Positions 10,101-20,200 of a DNA stretch of 64,000 nucleotides are shown one piece after another; positions within the stretch are counted from its first letter, which is position 1, and each line of letters starts with the position of its first letter. The notes under the pieces are model-generated. The model did no database searches, was not told the origin of the DNA, and saw only the letters and a list, made by a program, of their open reading frames with translations. Source of the DNA: Magnetococcales bacterium WMHbin3 (lineage in GTDB: Bacteria > Pseudomonadota > Magnetococcia > Magnetococcales > Magnetaquicoccaceae); contig PDZX01000005.1 of assembly GCA_002753185.1 (NCBI GenBank), positions 1 through 64,000 on the forward strand. The letters are read 5' to 3'. The position numbers and the translations under genes are program-made.

Positions 10101-10712
10101 GCTGCCCGTGGTATACTCCGCTATCGTTGAGCCTTTATTGTCGGAAACCGCGATGAATTTCGCGCTGACCGTGGAGTTGCCCACGGTGGCGCCAGTTTTG
10201 GCCACTAATTTAACGGTAAAAAATTGATAATTGGAGACGACCGCGCCGCTTTGGTTGAAACTCCCGGTGCGGGTGTAGTTGACATAGGCCTGTCCTGAAG
10301 TCCCATACAGGGGATCCCCGCTCGCATCGCTATCGGAAAGGCGCAGTTCCATAAGGTCCGATGCGGCAGGAGTCCAGATCATGGTGATGCGGCTGTTGTC
10401 GTCATTTTGCTTGTTGCCGAATTCACCGTCCAGATAGGCCGTGGCATGAGGATCATTGTCTCCCGCCGTGCCCAGGGTGGAAGAGCCGTCGAGGGCGAAG
10501 ACATTCTTGTCCCATTGCAAGACGATGCCCGCCGAGTTGAAGCTGGTGGCCCCGGAGGCGTTGGCGGAAACGGCCACGGTCACGTTCACCGTGGAGCCGA
10601 TGGCAACCGAATCCGCGCTGCTGGTTACCGAGAGGCTCCCTCCCGTGGCCGCCAGGAGATTGCCTGGCAAGAACAAAAAAGATAACAATATAATAAAATA
10701 ACGGATGATCAT
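4152..10712 (-). CDS. Giant surface protein: cohesin-like domain, Big_1 Ig repeats, CFI-box C-terminus
   Basis: The 2186-residue product has a signal peptide (residues 1-22, hydrophobic core IIRYFIILLSFLFL). Residues 26-205 resemble a cohesin domain: GSTVNVTVAV, then the strand GIVLQWDKNVFAL, and later FFTVKLVAKTGATVGNS. From about residue 215 come three near-complete copies of a ~309-residue unit, each with SLLAGQ(S)-type Ig and Big_1 motifs (TLTGTLKDQYGNVAT). A degenerate fourth copy, further Ig-like domains and a carboxypeptidase-regulatory-like segment follow. The C-terminus has a glycine linker, the motif GGCFIATAAYGS near residue 2082, charged helices and a hydrophobic stretch ending in arginines, the layout of CFI-box-CTERM proteins. 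The ATG at 10712 is preceded by GAGGGA, and the dockerin-bearing gene ends 10 bp upstream. It is probably exported and surface-held; cohesin assignment is by pattern only. Confidence 0.85.
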   Translation of the reverse strand: MIIRYFIILLSFLFLPGNLLAATGGSLSVTSSADSVAIGSTVNVTVAVSANASGATSFNSAGIVLQWDKNVFALDGSSTLGTAGDNDPHATAYLDGEFGNKQNDDNSRITMIWTPAASDLMELRLSDSDASGDPLYGTSGQAYVNYTRTGSFNQSGAVVSNYQFFTVKLVAKTGATVGNSTVSAKFIAVSDNKGSTIAEYTTGSKSLSVVEYAVSPTTISLLAGQSTTFTLSGGNSPTWSVDSGNGTLSNTSATGATYTAPTSFSGSSKSVTLTVSDTVGGQSVSKTADITVYMPSTVGATSGNGGSATVGGGTVALTATLKDGSSNAIPVSGGTVTFTITSNTSATSGQGAYFTSAGTTSVQASTNASGVASATLTMGQTSGSVTVTATYGTLIAASYTVTANPGTATQLALSSSHSTVSSYTATDVTLTGTLKDQYGNVATTDTSAVTFSVNAATYGYFDTSGTTTKQSTPTNGVATATLKSVALSSSDTDSHTITVDASTTAIVASSVTDLTVTLAPFSVSPATVSLLAGQSKAFTLTGGTSAASWSVGASTNGALSGTGATGGTYATPATITGSSPQSVTLTVTDTLGGQSVSTSAAIKVYAPSSIDATTGNNGSATVGGGTVTLTATLKDASGAIPVADGSVTFAITSNTSSTSGKGAYFTTAGTTSKTATTDSSGVASVTLTMGETSGSITVTASYGSLTAATYSLTANPGSATQMALSASASTVSSYHATDMTLTGTLKDQYGNVATTDTSVVTFTVDASTYGYFGTSGTASKQVTPSNGVAATTLTSVALATTDTTSHAITADASTTSIAASSVTDQTISLTPFYLTPTTHTMMTGQSKAFTLTGGTSAASWSVDSGTMSSSSSTGGTYTAPSSISGTSKAVTLTVTDSIGKSVSTTAAITVYAPASIAATTGNNGSATVGGGTVALEATIKDANGTAIPLADETVTFSISSNTSSTSGKGAYFDSAGTTSKTATTNASGLASVTLTLGETAGNITVTASYGTLTNATFAITANPATPTTLALTASTSSVSSFTSTAVTLTGTLKDTYGNVATNATTAVAFSIDAATYGYFDTAGTTSKQVNPTNGVASATLTSVAVTDTTPHDITVSAASGSVNATNVKVTLSPFSLSVTSVTLVGGDTKVFTASGGGSSTTWSKSSGTLSATTGDSVTYTAGSAAATDTLTASDTIGGSAVSASAAITIYAPVATSVTSATGMVIGKTLPLLITGGNGSFTCTSSDTAVATVTATATSSTCTITAVAAGSFTVKVADTATYNGVSKTANEKTTEIITVVQGITVTSQTATDGKVYLDTDSNKSYTITASGGKGNGFTYASATPAAATVSSTGVVTAVATGSTVITIADKDLTDVTQTLTVVVLGPLSVTDAAGEISSARTVASGDGLKFTPAGGSSGYAVTISGPGSYAATLTAGSDGAYTFTAPSTGAFAGTYTITVSDASAGLSKTITVNVPFKIAVKEAIQLSTDTSNYVTVTGGAASDAFKFSVLDGNGVADTSGAIAGLAATAGGSASTTLSASGNPATAYIAPKNTLTAQTRMKVKAVLQAGNADSTEGWASVTSDSITILPMATYTIQVNDTSGVALANAKVTLKGQASDYGLTSIAIDPTNANGQATINLPTGGTYSFEVVPVSTTTHQSGSLTITYPNTSGTVTLRKISAPMKYTGTLVNTSGASPSVKALDANGNVVEGSIEGSTFTLWLDTAAFTPVRINVTATDAILVSRPVTDATAGCVNASGTAQTTLTTQTTCVAVSGNVWQGSFGGNTFELKKIPVITTAQKEGIATLAAKKPSDFADTFTDAATGLAGTKAAKPQSATSTASANDPVILVMKDPATGAIVSAPVVHQPLSTAQTAMVSGAIVTAPPSAMVAGAAPASFDLSSAANLTTVKSVKVEVPANAFASSDVAEVFTSVRAAKLDTTTAGATTASRTSLTGGEVVEIDLVAFNKSGSLLATGSGNTLINDKVGIPVEIPVKVDTLISAAGSSDVSTINGKLRIYTAPTLQDFLANTNVETLTGATYNPATGKVTINMKHFSVVVPGVDTPAASTGGGGGGGSSDSGKKGGCFIATAAYGSYDASQVQLLRRFRDRFLLSNSPGAWFVDRYYTYSPGMADWLRGHDGWRAVVRVALLPFIALSWLLLEAPGMAQALFLAALALAWLARRKRLAGGA
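7300..10070 (-). repeat. Three tandem ~927-bp coding repeats (Ig/Big_1 modules)
   Basis: Within the giant adhesin gene, a unit of about 309 codons recurs at roughly 10070-9144, 9143-8220 and 8219-7300. Each starts near (S/T)P(T/A)T(I/V/H) and LLAGQS or MMTGQS and includes GNNGSATVGGG(T), TSGKGAYF, DQYGNVATTDTS and TYGYFDT. The match is close at the DNA level in places. The fourth copy (from about 7300 down) keeps only the first part. Such repeats are prone to recombination and copy-number change. Confidence 0.85.
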
Positions 10713-10722
10713 GGATTGTCCC

Positions 10723-13209
10723 TCATTTGATGGCATCAATCGTACTCCGCACCGTGGTATTCGTTTGTCCGGAAGGGAGCACCACCCCGGTGGTGATGGT
10801 GGATGCCCCGTTCAGACGCCGCAGAATCAACACGCCGTCCGTGGCGTTCACGCCCCCGCTCTTGTCCACATCCAACCCCAGGGCGAAGCCATCGATGGTG
10901 GCCTTCACCGTGGTATTCGTCTGTCCCGATGGCAGCACCACCCCGGTAGTGATGGTGGAGGCCCCGTTCAGGCGGCGCAGGATCAGCACGCCGTCTGTAG
11001 CATTCGATGTGCCACTCTTGTCCACATCCAATGTCACGCAGGTGCTCCCCCCGCTGTAGGTGACCGTCACCGATGAGGCCGCGCTGCTCTGCTTGCCGTC
11101 GCTCACGACTAGTGAAAACACATAATCCCCATTGCAGACTGGTGAAAAAATGGGTTTTTGCTCTGTATTGGAGGAAAGAGCAACAGCGGACCCCGGCGGC
11201 TGGCTGGTGACGGTCCAGGCATAGGTCAGGCTGGGGTCGTCCGCGTCCGAGGAGGAAGAGGCGTCCAGGGTGACGGTGCCCGGCACGGTCACGGTCTGAG
11301 AGGAACCGGGATTGGCGACCGGCACATGATTGGTGATCACCGTGACCGTGGCGGGGGTGGCGCTGGCGAAAAGCCCGTCGTTGACCGTCAGGGCAAAGAC
11401 CATGGTGGCGGCGGTGTTGGGGGCAGTGAAGGTCGGTTTCACCAATGCACTGGAAGAGAGCGTCACCGCCGGGCCGGAGGTCTGGGACCAGAAATGGTTC
11501 AGGGTGGTCCCGGCGTCCGCGTCCGAGGAGGCGGAACCGTCCAGGGTGACGGTGGATCCAGGGACGACATACTGGTTGGCCCCCGCGTTGGCCACCGGAC
11601 GGGTGTCGGCGGTGATGGTCACGGTGCTCGTATTGGTGCTGTTTTGCAGACCGTCGTTGACCACCAGGGAGAACACATACGGCCCCGCCACGGTCGGCGT
11701 GAAGGTGGGATTGGCGGCGCTGGACGAGGAGAGGGTCACCACCGGCGAAGCGGGCGCGGTCTGGGTCCAGGCGTAATAGCGGGTGTCGCCGTCCGCGTCA
11801 TAGGATCCCGTGCCATCCAGGGTGGCCACCTCCCCCACCGCCACGGTCTGGGCGGACCCGGCGTTGGCCACCGGCGGGTTGTTGGCCGTCACGGTGACGC
11901 TCTTGGCCTCCGAGACGACCTTGCCGTCGTTGACCACCAGGGAGATCACGTAATTCCCCTTCACGTCCGGGGTGAAGGTGGCAAGGGGCGGGCTGCCCTG
12001 GCTGATGGAAGACAAGGTCGAGCCGGTCGGCTTGCTGACAATGGCCCAGGTGTAAGTGGTAAGCGTATCCCCGTCCGGATCCGAGGAGTTGGCCCCGCTC
12101 AAGGTCACCGGGCTACCCGGAACCGCGAAAAAATCGCTGCCAGGATTGGCCACCGGGGCGTTGTTGCTCCCCGCCGCCGCGTTGACCGTGATGGTCAGCG
12201 AGGCCGATGCGCTATTATCGTAACCATCGCCGACCATAAGAGTGAAAAGATAACTGCCGGCGGTCTTGGCCACCACGGTCTGGGAGACCCCGGACAGGGT
12301 GGCATTCACCCCCAGGGCCACCCCGTTGGCGCTGATGTCGGCATTGGCCGGCATGGAGGTCAGGGTCCAGGTGTAGGACGCAACGGCATCCCCGTCCGGG
12401 TCGCTGGAGGCGGAACCATGGAAGGAGACCGAGGCCTGGCCATTGCTTAAACTCACGGTCTGATCCCCGGAGGCCGTGGCCACGGGGATCTGGTTGGTGG
12501 AGGTATATTTTTCCAGTGTTGTCGCCGTCTTGGACCAGGGCAGGCCGTTGGTGACCTTCAGGTCATAGACCCCCGGCGCGGTCCCGGCGGGGACCGTGGC
12601 GGTAATCTGGCCGGAGTCGATCACGGTGACGTTGGTCAAGGCCACTTCCGCCAGGGCGACCGGACCACTGGGAGTGGAACGCTTGCCGTTCACCAGCCGG
12701 AGCGTGGCCCCGTTCATGAAATTGCTGCCACGCACCGTGACGTTCTGGGCGGACGGGTGCGCCCCGGAACCGGGCGCGATGGGGGTCGTGGCATCCAGGG
12801 TCGGCGCGCTGTCCAACGGATACGGACCGGCGCGGGTGATCCCGGTGGCACCGACGATCCCGGAAGCGTCCGCAGCCCGAATGTAAAAATACCAGGTCCC
12901 GTCCGCCTGATCCGGCAGGGTCAACGTGGTGGCCCCGAAGAGCAGACCACGCTGGTTTTCGAAGGTGACGGCATCCATGGTGGCGGAACTGCTGATGGCG
13001 TATTCATAGAAGATCCCCGATTGATCCGAGGTGGCCGCAGTCCAGGAAAACCCCATGGCGCTGTTGGACGAGGCAACCGAGGCCGTATGCGTGGTGCTGG
13101 TCACCCCGTTGACCGACGGACCATTGGTGATCGCGGCCCATGCCCCGGAAACTGGCGGGAGCATCAACAGCAACCCCAACAATGCGGATGTCACTCGTCG
13201 CGCCGACAT
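10723..13209 (-). CDS. Secreted PKD-repeat protein with two C-terminal dockerin-like repeats
   Basis: The 828-residue product has a signal peptide (residues 1-25, ending SGAWA). An N-terminal beta domain follows, then an IPT/TIG-like segment (NVTVRGSNFMNGATLRLV) at about 155-230. About five PKD/REJ-type repeats come next, each with (P)VA(N)AG..(Q)TV and SSDPDGD. The last 102 residues are two 50-52-residue repeats. Each holds the loop DVDKSG....ATDGVLILRRLNG, which matches the dockerin calcium loop D-x-D-x-S/D-G-x5-D followed by an F-type helix. The neighbour downstream carries a cohesin-like domain, so the two products may bind each other through calcium-dependent cohesin-dockerin contact. 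That is inference; there are no catalytic domains to suggest a cellulosome. Confidence 0.85.
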   Translation of the reverse strand: MSARRVTSALLGLLLMLPPVSGAWAAITNGPSVNGVTSTTHTASVASSNSAMGFSWTAATSDQSGIFYEYAISSSATMDAVTFENQRGLLFGATTLTLPDQADGTWYFYIRAADASGIVGATGITRAGPYPLDSAPTLDATTPIAPGSGAHPSAQNVTVRGSNFMNGATLRLVNGKRSTPSGPVALAEVALTNVTVIDSGQITATVPAGTAPGVYDLKVTNGLPWSKTATTLEKYTSTNQIPVATASGDQTVSLSNGQASVSFHGSASSDPDGDAVASYTWTLTSMPANADISANGVALGVNATLSGVSQTVVAKTAGSYLFTLMVGDGYDNSASASLTITVNAAAGSNNAPVANPGSDFFAVPGSPVTLSGANSSDPDGDTLTTYTWAIVSKPTGSTLSSISQGSPPLATFTPDVKGNYVISLVVNDGKVVSEAKSVTVTANNPPVANAGSAQTVAVGEVATLDGTGSYDADGDTRYYAWTQTAPASPVVTLSSSSAANPTFTPTVAGPYVFSLVVNDGLQNSTNTSTVTITADTRPVANAGANQYVVPGSTVTLDGSASSDADAGTTLNHFWSQTSGPAVTLSSSALVKPTFTAPNTAATMVFALTVNDGLFASATPATVTVITNHVPVANPGSSQTVTVPGTVTLDASSSSDADDPSLTYAWTVTSQPPGSAVALSSNTEQKPIFSPVCNGDYVFSLVVSDGKQSSAASSVTVTYSGGSTCVTLDVDKSGTSNATDGVLILRRLNGASTITTGVVLPSGQTNTTVKATIDGFALGLDVDKSGGVNATDGVLILRRLNGASTITTGVVLPSGQTNTTVRSTIDAIK
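10726..11031 (-). repeat. Tandem dockerin-like coding repeat (about 156 bp, two copies)
   Basis: Copies at about 11031-10876 and 10875-10726 encode near-identical stretches (DGVLILRRLNGASTITTG and VVLPSGQTNTTV in both). Synonymous differences are present between the copies. The two-fold repeat is the normal architecture of a dockerin, which has paired F-hand calcium loops, although each copy here is longer (50-52 residues) than a typical 22-residue dockerin segment. Confidence 0.8.
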
Positions 13210-13312
13210 TGTCCCGAAACCAAATCGAACTGGTGAAAAGAGGAAAAATTTGCCCGCTGGCGGGGCACACGACCAAGATCAATGCATCTTCCAGGCCAGA
13301 GACCACAACCCC

Positions 13313-14290
13313 TCAAGGCTGCCCGGAACGGGTTGCCCGCTCCTGGGCACGGCGGATTTCGAGTTGCCGCATGGCGGCCCGCTGGTCGGCCTCGTTGCGC
13401 GCGCGACGGGTGACCTCGCTGCGTTGCGCCGCCTGATCGCCACTCACGAGGGCCTGCCCCCGGTTGGCCATCTCGCGCTCCGAGGTCTGTTGCGCAGCGG
13501 GCGTCGCGACCTGGGCCAGCGTCGCTTCCAGACGTTGCAGGTTTGCTTGCTCCACCAGCAATTGGGATTGCGCATTCCGCTCGCTGCGCGCCTGTTGTCG
13601 CTCCAGGGTGACCCGTTGCTCCAGCAACACCCTGGCGTCGCCCTGACCGGCAGCCAGTTCGCCACTCACGCGGGAGATTTCGTTTTGCAGGGCGCGCCGT
13701 TCCCCCTCGGCCTGGCGCTGAATGGCCACGATGCGTCCCCGTGTCGCAACGATGGCCGCCATCACCCGCGCCGGCGCGTTTGCCGCCAGGGGATCGATGG
13801 ACTCGATACGAGCCGCAGATCCGCCACCGGGAGCAGGAGAGGGTCCCGATGGCGGAGTCTGCGGTCGCGCTTGCGGAGGTATTGAATGTTGGACAGGCGC
13901 GGCCACCATTGGTTCCTGAAAATGTTCCGGGCCGATGCGCTCGAAACGCCCCGCCTCGGCAACCCCACTGCGCAACACCTTGACCTGCCGGATGATCAGC
14001 CGTCCAGACGGATCCCTGCCATACAAAAAGCCATGGCTGAAGCCGGACAACAGCCGCCGCAACCCCTGCAACAACGGCAGATCGGCGAAACGAACCGTCA
14101 CGCTGGCCTGAATCGCCGGATCGAGCAGAAACACCACCCCGGTCCTGGCCGCCACCCGCTCCAGGGCGCTACGCAACGGCGCCTCCCGCAAGGTCACGCC
14201 CAGCCGGCCATCGGCATAAACCACCCCGTCGTCCGCCCTGGCCACCCCCACCAGGCCGAACAGGGCCACAAGCAACCCAAACCAGCGCAT
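13313..14290 (-). CDS. Secretin/TonB short N-terminal (STN) domain protein with coiled coil
   Basis: The 325-residue product has a signal peptide (1-19, ending GVARA). An STN/N0-like domain at about 24-105 follows: LGVTLREAPLRSALERVAARTGVVF, shown in parts as LREAPLRSAL and PLLQGLRRLLSGF. Next come a proline-rich linker and a long glutamine, arginine and alanine-rich helical region (about 185-325) likely to form a coiled coil. STN domains occur at the periplasmic entrance of secretins and TonB receptors, so this may be a periplasmic adaptor for the type II system encoded downstream. It has no beta-barrel or secretin core. Its ATG is one base after the stop of the giant gene upstream, so the two are almost certainly co-translated. 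Confidence 0.75.
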   Translation of the reverse strand: MRWFGLLVALFGLVGVARADDGVVYADGRLGVTLREAPLRSALERVAARTGVVFLLDPAIQASVTVRFADLPLLQGLRRLLSGFSHGFLYGRDPSGRLIIRQVKVLRSGVAEAGRFERIGPEHFQEPMVAAPVQHSIPPQARPQTPPSGPSPAPGGGSAARIESIDPLAANAPARVMAAIVATRGRIVAIQRQAEGERRALQNEISRVSGELAAGQGDARVLLEQRVTLERQQARSERNAQSQLLVEQANLQRLEATLAQVATPAAQQTSEREMANRGQALVSGDQAAQRSEVTRRARNEADQRAAMRQLEIRRAQERATRSGQP

Positions 14291-14291
14291 G

Positions 14292-17200
14292 TCAGTTCAA
14301 CGTCAGGTTCAAGGTGGTCCCGCCCGCCACCGCCGTGGCCCCGCCGGAGCCATACCCGCTGGCGGCACTCCAGTTGCCGGCCTGCACCTTGGCCGACGAG
14401 AACGCCTTCAGGGTGTAGGCCTGGTTCGGATTCAGGCCGTCCAGCCGGTAAAGGCCGGCCCCATCGGCCACGACGCGCTTGCGCTCCGCGCCGCCTGAGT
14501 CATAGGCGATCACCATGGCCCCCCCCGCGCCACTCCCGCCCGACAAGCTCACCGTGCCGGAGATGACCCCGCCCGCCTTGGCCAGGGTCATCGCCACCCC
14601 CGTCCGATCGGCCCCGGCGAGGGTCAAGGTGGCGGATGCCTCCCCTTCCCCATTGCGCACGTCCACCCGGTAGTCGCCATCGGGCAGACCCTCGATGGCG
14701 AACGCGCCACTGGCGTTGGTGAGCGCGCTCCCCCCCACGCGCCCGCCGTCGGACCAGGCGTTGACCACCACCCCGCCCGCCGGGCCGCTGCCGCCGGTCA
14801 CGCTCCCGGCAATCGCATGACCCGGCGTCATGGGGATATTCAGCCCGGTGGTGTCGCCAGCCACCGTCACCGTCCCCATGACATTGGCGTCACTGCTCCA
14901 GTTCACCGTGCTCACCCGGTTGGCCGACACGCTCACCGAACCGGTATGCTTCGTGACATAACCGGCGGCTCTCACCTCCACCGTGTAGTTGCCCGCCGGC
15001 AAGCCGGTCAGGGTGAACTCGCCATTCCCGGTCAAGGCAGCCGTGGCCCCCGCCGTGGCGGACCAGGCGCGCACCTCCACCGCCCGATCCCCGCTCATCT
15101 CGCTCACCGTGCCGGACAGGGTGTAAAAACGGTTGCCCGTCAGCGCCACGTTGAAATCGATGCCGGTGGTGACATCCCCCCCGCTCACCGTCACCTGGGT
15201 GTGGCCGCTCCAAACCGGAGTCGCCCCGCCGCTGGCGTAAAACACCCCCGCATTGCCCCGCCACACCCCGACCACGTAATCCTCCCCCGCCGGCAGCCCG
15301 CTCAAGGCATAGGTGGCCACGCCGGAGGCGTCGGCCAGGGCGCTCCCCACCACCCGCACGTCCAGGGATGGGGACCAGGCGTCCACCCGCACCCACTCCC
15401 TGGCGTTCAGGCCGTTGATGCCCCCCGTGATCCCGCCCCCGGTGGCGGCGCTGAAATTCACCTCCGTGGCCGGCGCGCTCACCCCGGTGCGCTTTTGCGG
15501 CAGATAGCCGTCCGCCTGGAAACTCACCCGATAATCCGCAGCCACGCTCAACCCCTTGACGGCATAGGCATCCGACCCCTCGATGGCGCTGCCGCCCCAG
15601 GAGTAGGTGGCATTGGACCACGCCTCCACCCGCCCCGGCCTGCCCTTGGCCACGCCACTCACCGTGCCTGAGATGGAACTCCCGGAGGCGACCGCCATGG
15701 CGATGGTCCCATCCCCGTTGCGCAGATCCACCAGAACGGCGTTCTTCCAATCCCCGACCGGCTGGCCCTCCCCGGCATAGGCGCCATTGGTCAGCGTCTC
15801 GCCCCGGATGGAGACCCGGTAATCGTCCACCGCCCGCAACCCCTTCAACACCACCTGTCCGTCCACCACCTCGCCGCCGCCGGAAGCGCCGCTCCGCTCG
15901 GAAAAGGCGTCCACCCAGGCCCGCGCCCCGCTGGCAAGCCCGGTCACCGTGACGGTCAGCTTCCGGCCAGGCGAGACCGCCACCGCCACATAACGATCGC
16001 TCGCCATGTCGAGCAGGGTGGCCCGATCCCGACCCACCAGGCCGCCAGGGGTGGCCGGATAAGTCGTGGCACTCACCGTGCCCTGGAAATTCCCGCTGGC
16101 AAAGAGCGCCCCCGGACCGCCGACGAACAACCGGTAGTCGTTGCCAGCCGGGTCCAGCCCCTTGATCTCGGCCACGGCCACCCCGGAGGCGTCCGCCGTT
16201 ACCTGCCTGGAGCGACCCTTGTTCCACTTCTCCGACCAGACGTTGAGGTCCGCCGCCGCGCCCGCCTCCAGGCCGGAGACCTTGACCCGCAAGGTCCTGG
16301 TCGTGCTGGCGGCGAGGTTGATGGCCACCCCGGTCACGTTGCCGGCCAGGGTGTTCAACGCCACCGCCTTCTCCCACCCCACCGGACCCAGCCCGGAACC
16401 GCCGTAATAACCGCTCGGCAGATCCTCGGCGGCCCCGCGCCACTCCAGCCGATAGTCGCTCGCCTGCACCAGCCCGGAGATGGTGAAGACATCGCTCCCC
16501 GACCCGCCGCCGGTCACCTCCGCGCCGCCCCAGGCCTGCTCGCTCTCCGACCAGACCGACAGCCGCACTTTGGCACCGGCACTCAACCCGGCGATGGTTC
16601 CGCCGATGGAGGCCCCGGAGCGCAACACGAAATCGACGCCCCCAGGATTCTTGCCCGCCGATGCATCGATGAGGGTGGCATCCCCCTCCCGGCCCGCATT
16701 ATTGAAATAGGTCGTGCGAAAGCGGCCATTCATGCCCCACACCACCCCCAGATAATCGCTGCCCGGGGCCACGGTCACCTTGTAATACCCCTGGGCGTCG
16801 GTGTTGGCCCCGTACCAGCGGCTGCCGTCGCGGGCATGGATGTCCACCCAGACCCAGGGCAGGCCGGCGTTGTTGGCGTCGGTCACCCGCCCGGAGATGA
16901 CATTGCCGCTCGACACGGCGAAATCCACCGGCACCCCGCCCCGTGGATCCCCCAGCAGGATCGCGCCGGCCAGCGGCTCTCCATTCCCGCCAGGACGCCC
17001 CTTGTCGATGGCATGCACCGCCACCACCCCGGCCTCGGTGACCTGCACCATGACCGGAGCGGGGACCACCAGCCGATCGCTCCACAGGTTCACCTCATAC
17101 CAGACCGATACCCCGGCAGCCGGCCTCGGCACCTGGATGGCGTAACCGCCGTTGGCGTTGGTGGAATCCCCCGCGCCGATCCCGGCGGCATGGGACCAGG

Positions 17201-20200
17201 CATGGACCCAGACATTGGCCGCCTTGGCCCCGGATTGCGCGTCGGCCACCGTCCCCTCGATGGTGATCCCGGCGCGCACCCGCACCCGCATGCCGGTCTT
17301 GTCGTAGTCGAGCGCATCCGCCGGCCAGTCGCTCCGGTTGCTGGCGAACGCCTGCGCCCGCACCCCGTCCAGGCCGAGGGTATAACCGAGCGCCGGATCA
17401 TGCGTGACATACCCCCCCAGAAAACCGCCCCCCTGCGTGCCGGGGAAGATGCGCACCTGAAAGGTGGGTTTGTTGACCAGCGTGGGAATCCGCAACACGA
17501 ACATGCCGACTTCATCCGTCATCGCGGCGCCAAAATCGCCGCTCACCCAGGCATTGCCGATCCCGTGGCCGAGATCGTCCACCACCTGGCCATCCAGGGC
17601 CAGGCCCGCGTCCACCCGGACGACGATGCTCAAGGCGCGATCCAGGCGGATGGTGGTGGGATTGCCCCCCTCGACGCGCGGGGCGACGGAGCCGCTCACC
17701 CCTTCCGGGGCGACGCTGGCCACCAGCAAGGGATCGGCATTCGCCCAGACCCCGCCCATGAAGGAGGCGGTACACGGAGCCGTACAATCCGCCGGCCAGA
17801 TCTCGGCCTGATACTCCAGGCCCGGAATCGCCTGCAATGCGAATGCCCCCTGATCGTCGCTGGCTGCCCAGAAATTGACCCGCCAATCCGTGGAATGGAG
17901 ATGGATGCGGGCACCAGCGACCAGTTGATCGGCGGCGTCGCGCACCACTCCGGCAAAACCCACCCCGGCGGGCAGCACGGCGTTGACCGTTTTGGCGTCG
18001 GTGACACGGAAAAGCGCGGCGGCCATCCAGTCGTGGACCACGCCCCCATTGCCGTCGGCGAACCCGCCGATACGCCCGCCGGGAGCGTTCACGAACTCCA
18101 GCCGGTAGTCGCTGGGCTGAACCGTGAAGGCGTAATTGCCGTTGGCATCCGTGGTGGTCTCCCCCCAGGTGCCCGGCACGCCGGAGACGGGATGGGCATC
18201 CGGTTGCAGGCGGACCTTGACCCCGGCGATGGGGGTGGACCCATCGGAAGTGACCTTGCCGGAGAGGGTCAGACCGGCGGCAAGCCGCGCCGTCTTGAGA
18301 ATGGTCTCCCCGGACCAGGTAAAGGATTGCGCCTTGGCCGGATCGCTCGCTACGCCGGATTCGGCCACGGCGTCGGCAAAACCGCTCAACGCCGCCACCT
18401 TGACCTGTTTTTGCGTCTGCCAATCCCAGTAATCCGTATTGAAAAAGACCCGATACGGCACGCCGGGCTTGACGAAGGCGACAAAGGCGCCATTGGCGTC
18501 GGCCACGGCTTCCACGTAGGGGGCATCGGCCCCGCCGCTGGCCAGGAGGTCTGGCTGGAACGCGACGCGCACCTGCGCCAGGGGGGCGCTGGCGGCATCG
18601 GTCACCAGGCCGGAGACGCGGACCCCACCCGGCATGAGGGCATCGAGGGTGGCGGGCTGATCGAAGTGGAACAAGCGGGCATTGGCCGCAAGATCGGTGA
18701 TCTTGCCGGTCCCGTCGGCGAAACCGCCCTGACCCAGCACGCCGGCCACCCGCACGAGTTGTCCGTTGGCATTCTGGTATTCGGAGTGGAAGCGCACCCG
18801 GTAGGAGCCGGGATAGATCGCCGCCGCATAACGGCCGGCGGCGTCGGTGATCACCGTCACCGCGTCCACGAAGGTGGTGTTGGCGGCATCGGGATGAAAG
18901 ACGACCTGGATGTTGGCCAGCGCCCCGGCAACGCCGGTCACGCTCCCGGAGACGACGATCCGGGCGATGCCGGGATCGAATCCCCCCTCCAGCCTGGCCA
19001 GCACGGGCCGGAGCACCAGCGCGGCGGCATCGGGGAGCGAATAGGTCCCGGCGTCGGCGCTGCCGCCCAGGGCGACGAAATCCCCGCTGCCGTTGGCCAG
19101 TCCGCCGCGAAACCCATGGGCGAAGAACTCGATGCGATAGGAACCGGCGGGCGCCCACAAGGCGAAGTTGCCCTGGCCGTCGGTGACGGCGGCGAAACTC
19201 CTGGCGGGGTCGTTCGGGTCGAAAAGGCGCACCGTAGCGTTGGCGACCGGCGCGGCGCGATCATCGCTCACCTGGCCGGTGACCGGATGGGCATCCACGC
19301 CCAGGGCGTCGGTGATGGTCAGGTTGAGGACGCGGGTGTCGTACATGGTCAGGGGCGCCAGGGCGACGGGATCGGCGACCAGGGTCTCGTAGCCGTCCAC
19401 ATACCCCCGATAGAGCTTGCCGCTCCCGCTGGCCTCCACCCGGACACGGTAATCGAGGGACGGCGGCAGTTGCGCGCTCCAGGCCCCGGCGCCATCGGTG
19501 GCCACGCGGGTGGAGAAAAAACCGGGGGTCAGCGAGTCGATCAGAACCGTCGCCGGCCAGACGACCCGCTGGCCGCTGGTGGCGTCGCCGATCGTCCCGG
19601 AGAGGGTTGCGGTGTTGACCCGGAAGGCATGGTTCAGGATCACCGGACCGAGAAACATGTCGGTGTGAATGGCCAGGGTGGCATTCGATGTGGCGGCGAG
19701 GGTATTGACCGCCCCGCTGGAGGCGAGCCAGGCCTGATCCACATAGCCATCCCCCGTGTTGCGGAACTGAAAGCGATACTCGCCCACCGGCAGATCCATG
19801 GCGAAGGCGCCGGAGGCATCGGCGTGAAACAGCAACGGTTCGCCCCCGTTCTTGGGATAGGCCAGGATCGTGGCATTGGCCAACGGCTGGGTTCCATCGG
19901 TGAGCAGACCGCTGACCCGCCCGCGCGCCGGGCCGAGGTCGCGTCCGGCCACCAGTTGGAAACTGGTCTGGGAGGCGGAGACGGTGATCGGCAGACCGGC
20001 GAAACCCGACTCCGGGGCCAGGATGTTGAGCAGGCCGTAGGCCCTGGTGGGGTCGAAATGGCCGCCGATGAAGGCACGGGGATCGTTGGGCCAGAGGGCC
20101 AGGCAGTGCTGGCCGTCGGCGATGGTGAGGGTCACCGTGCCGGCGGCGGAGACCTCCCGGTCGATGCCGCCGGTCCAGTCGCAGGCGCCGTTGCGGTAGG

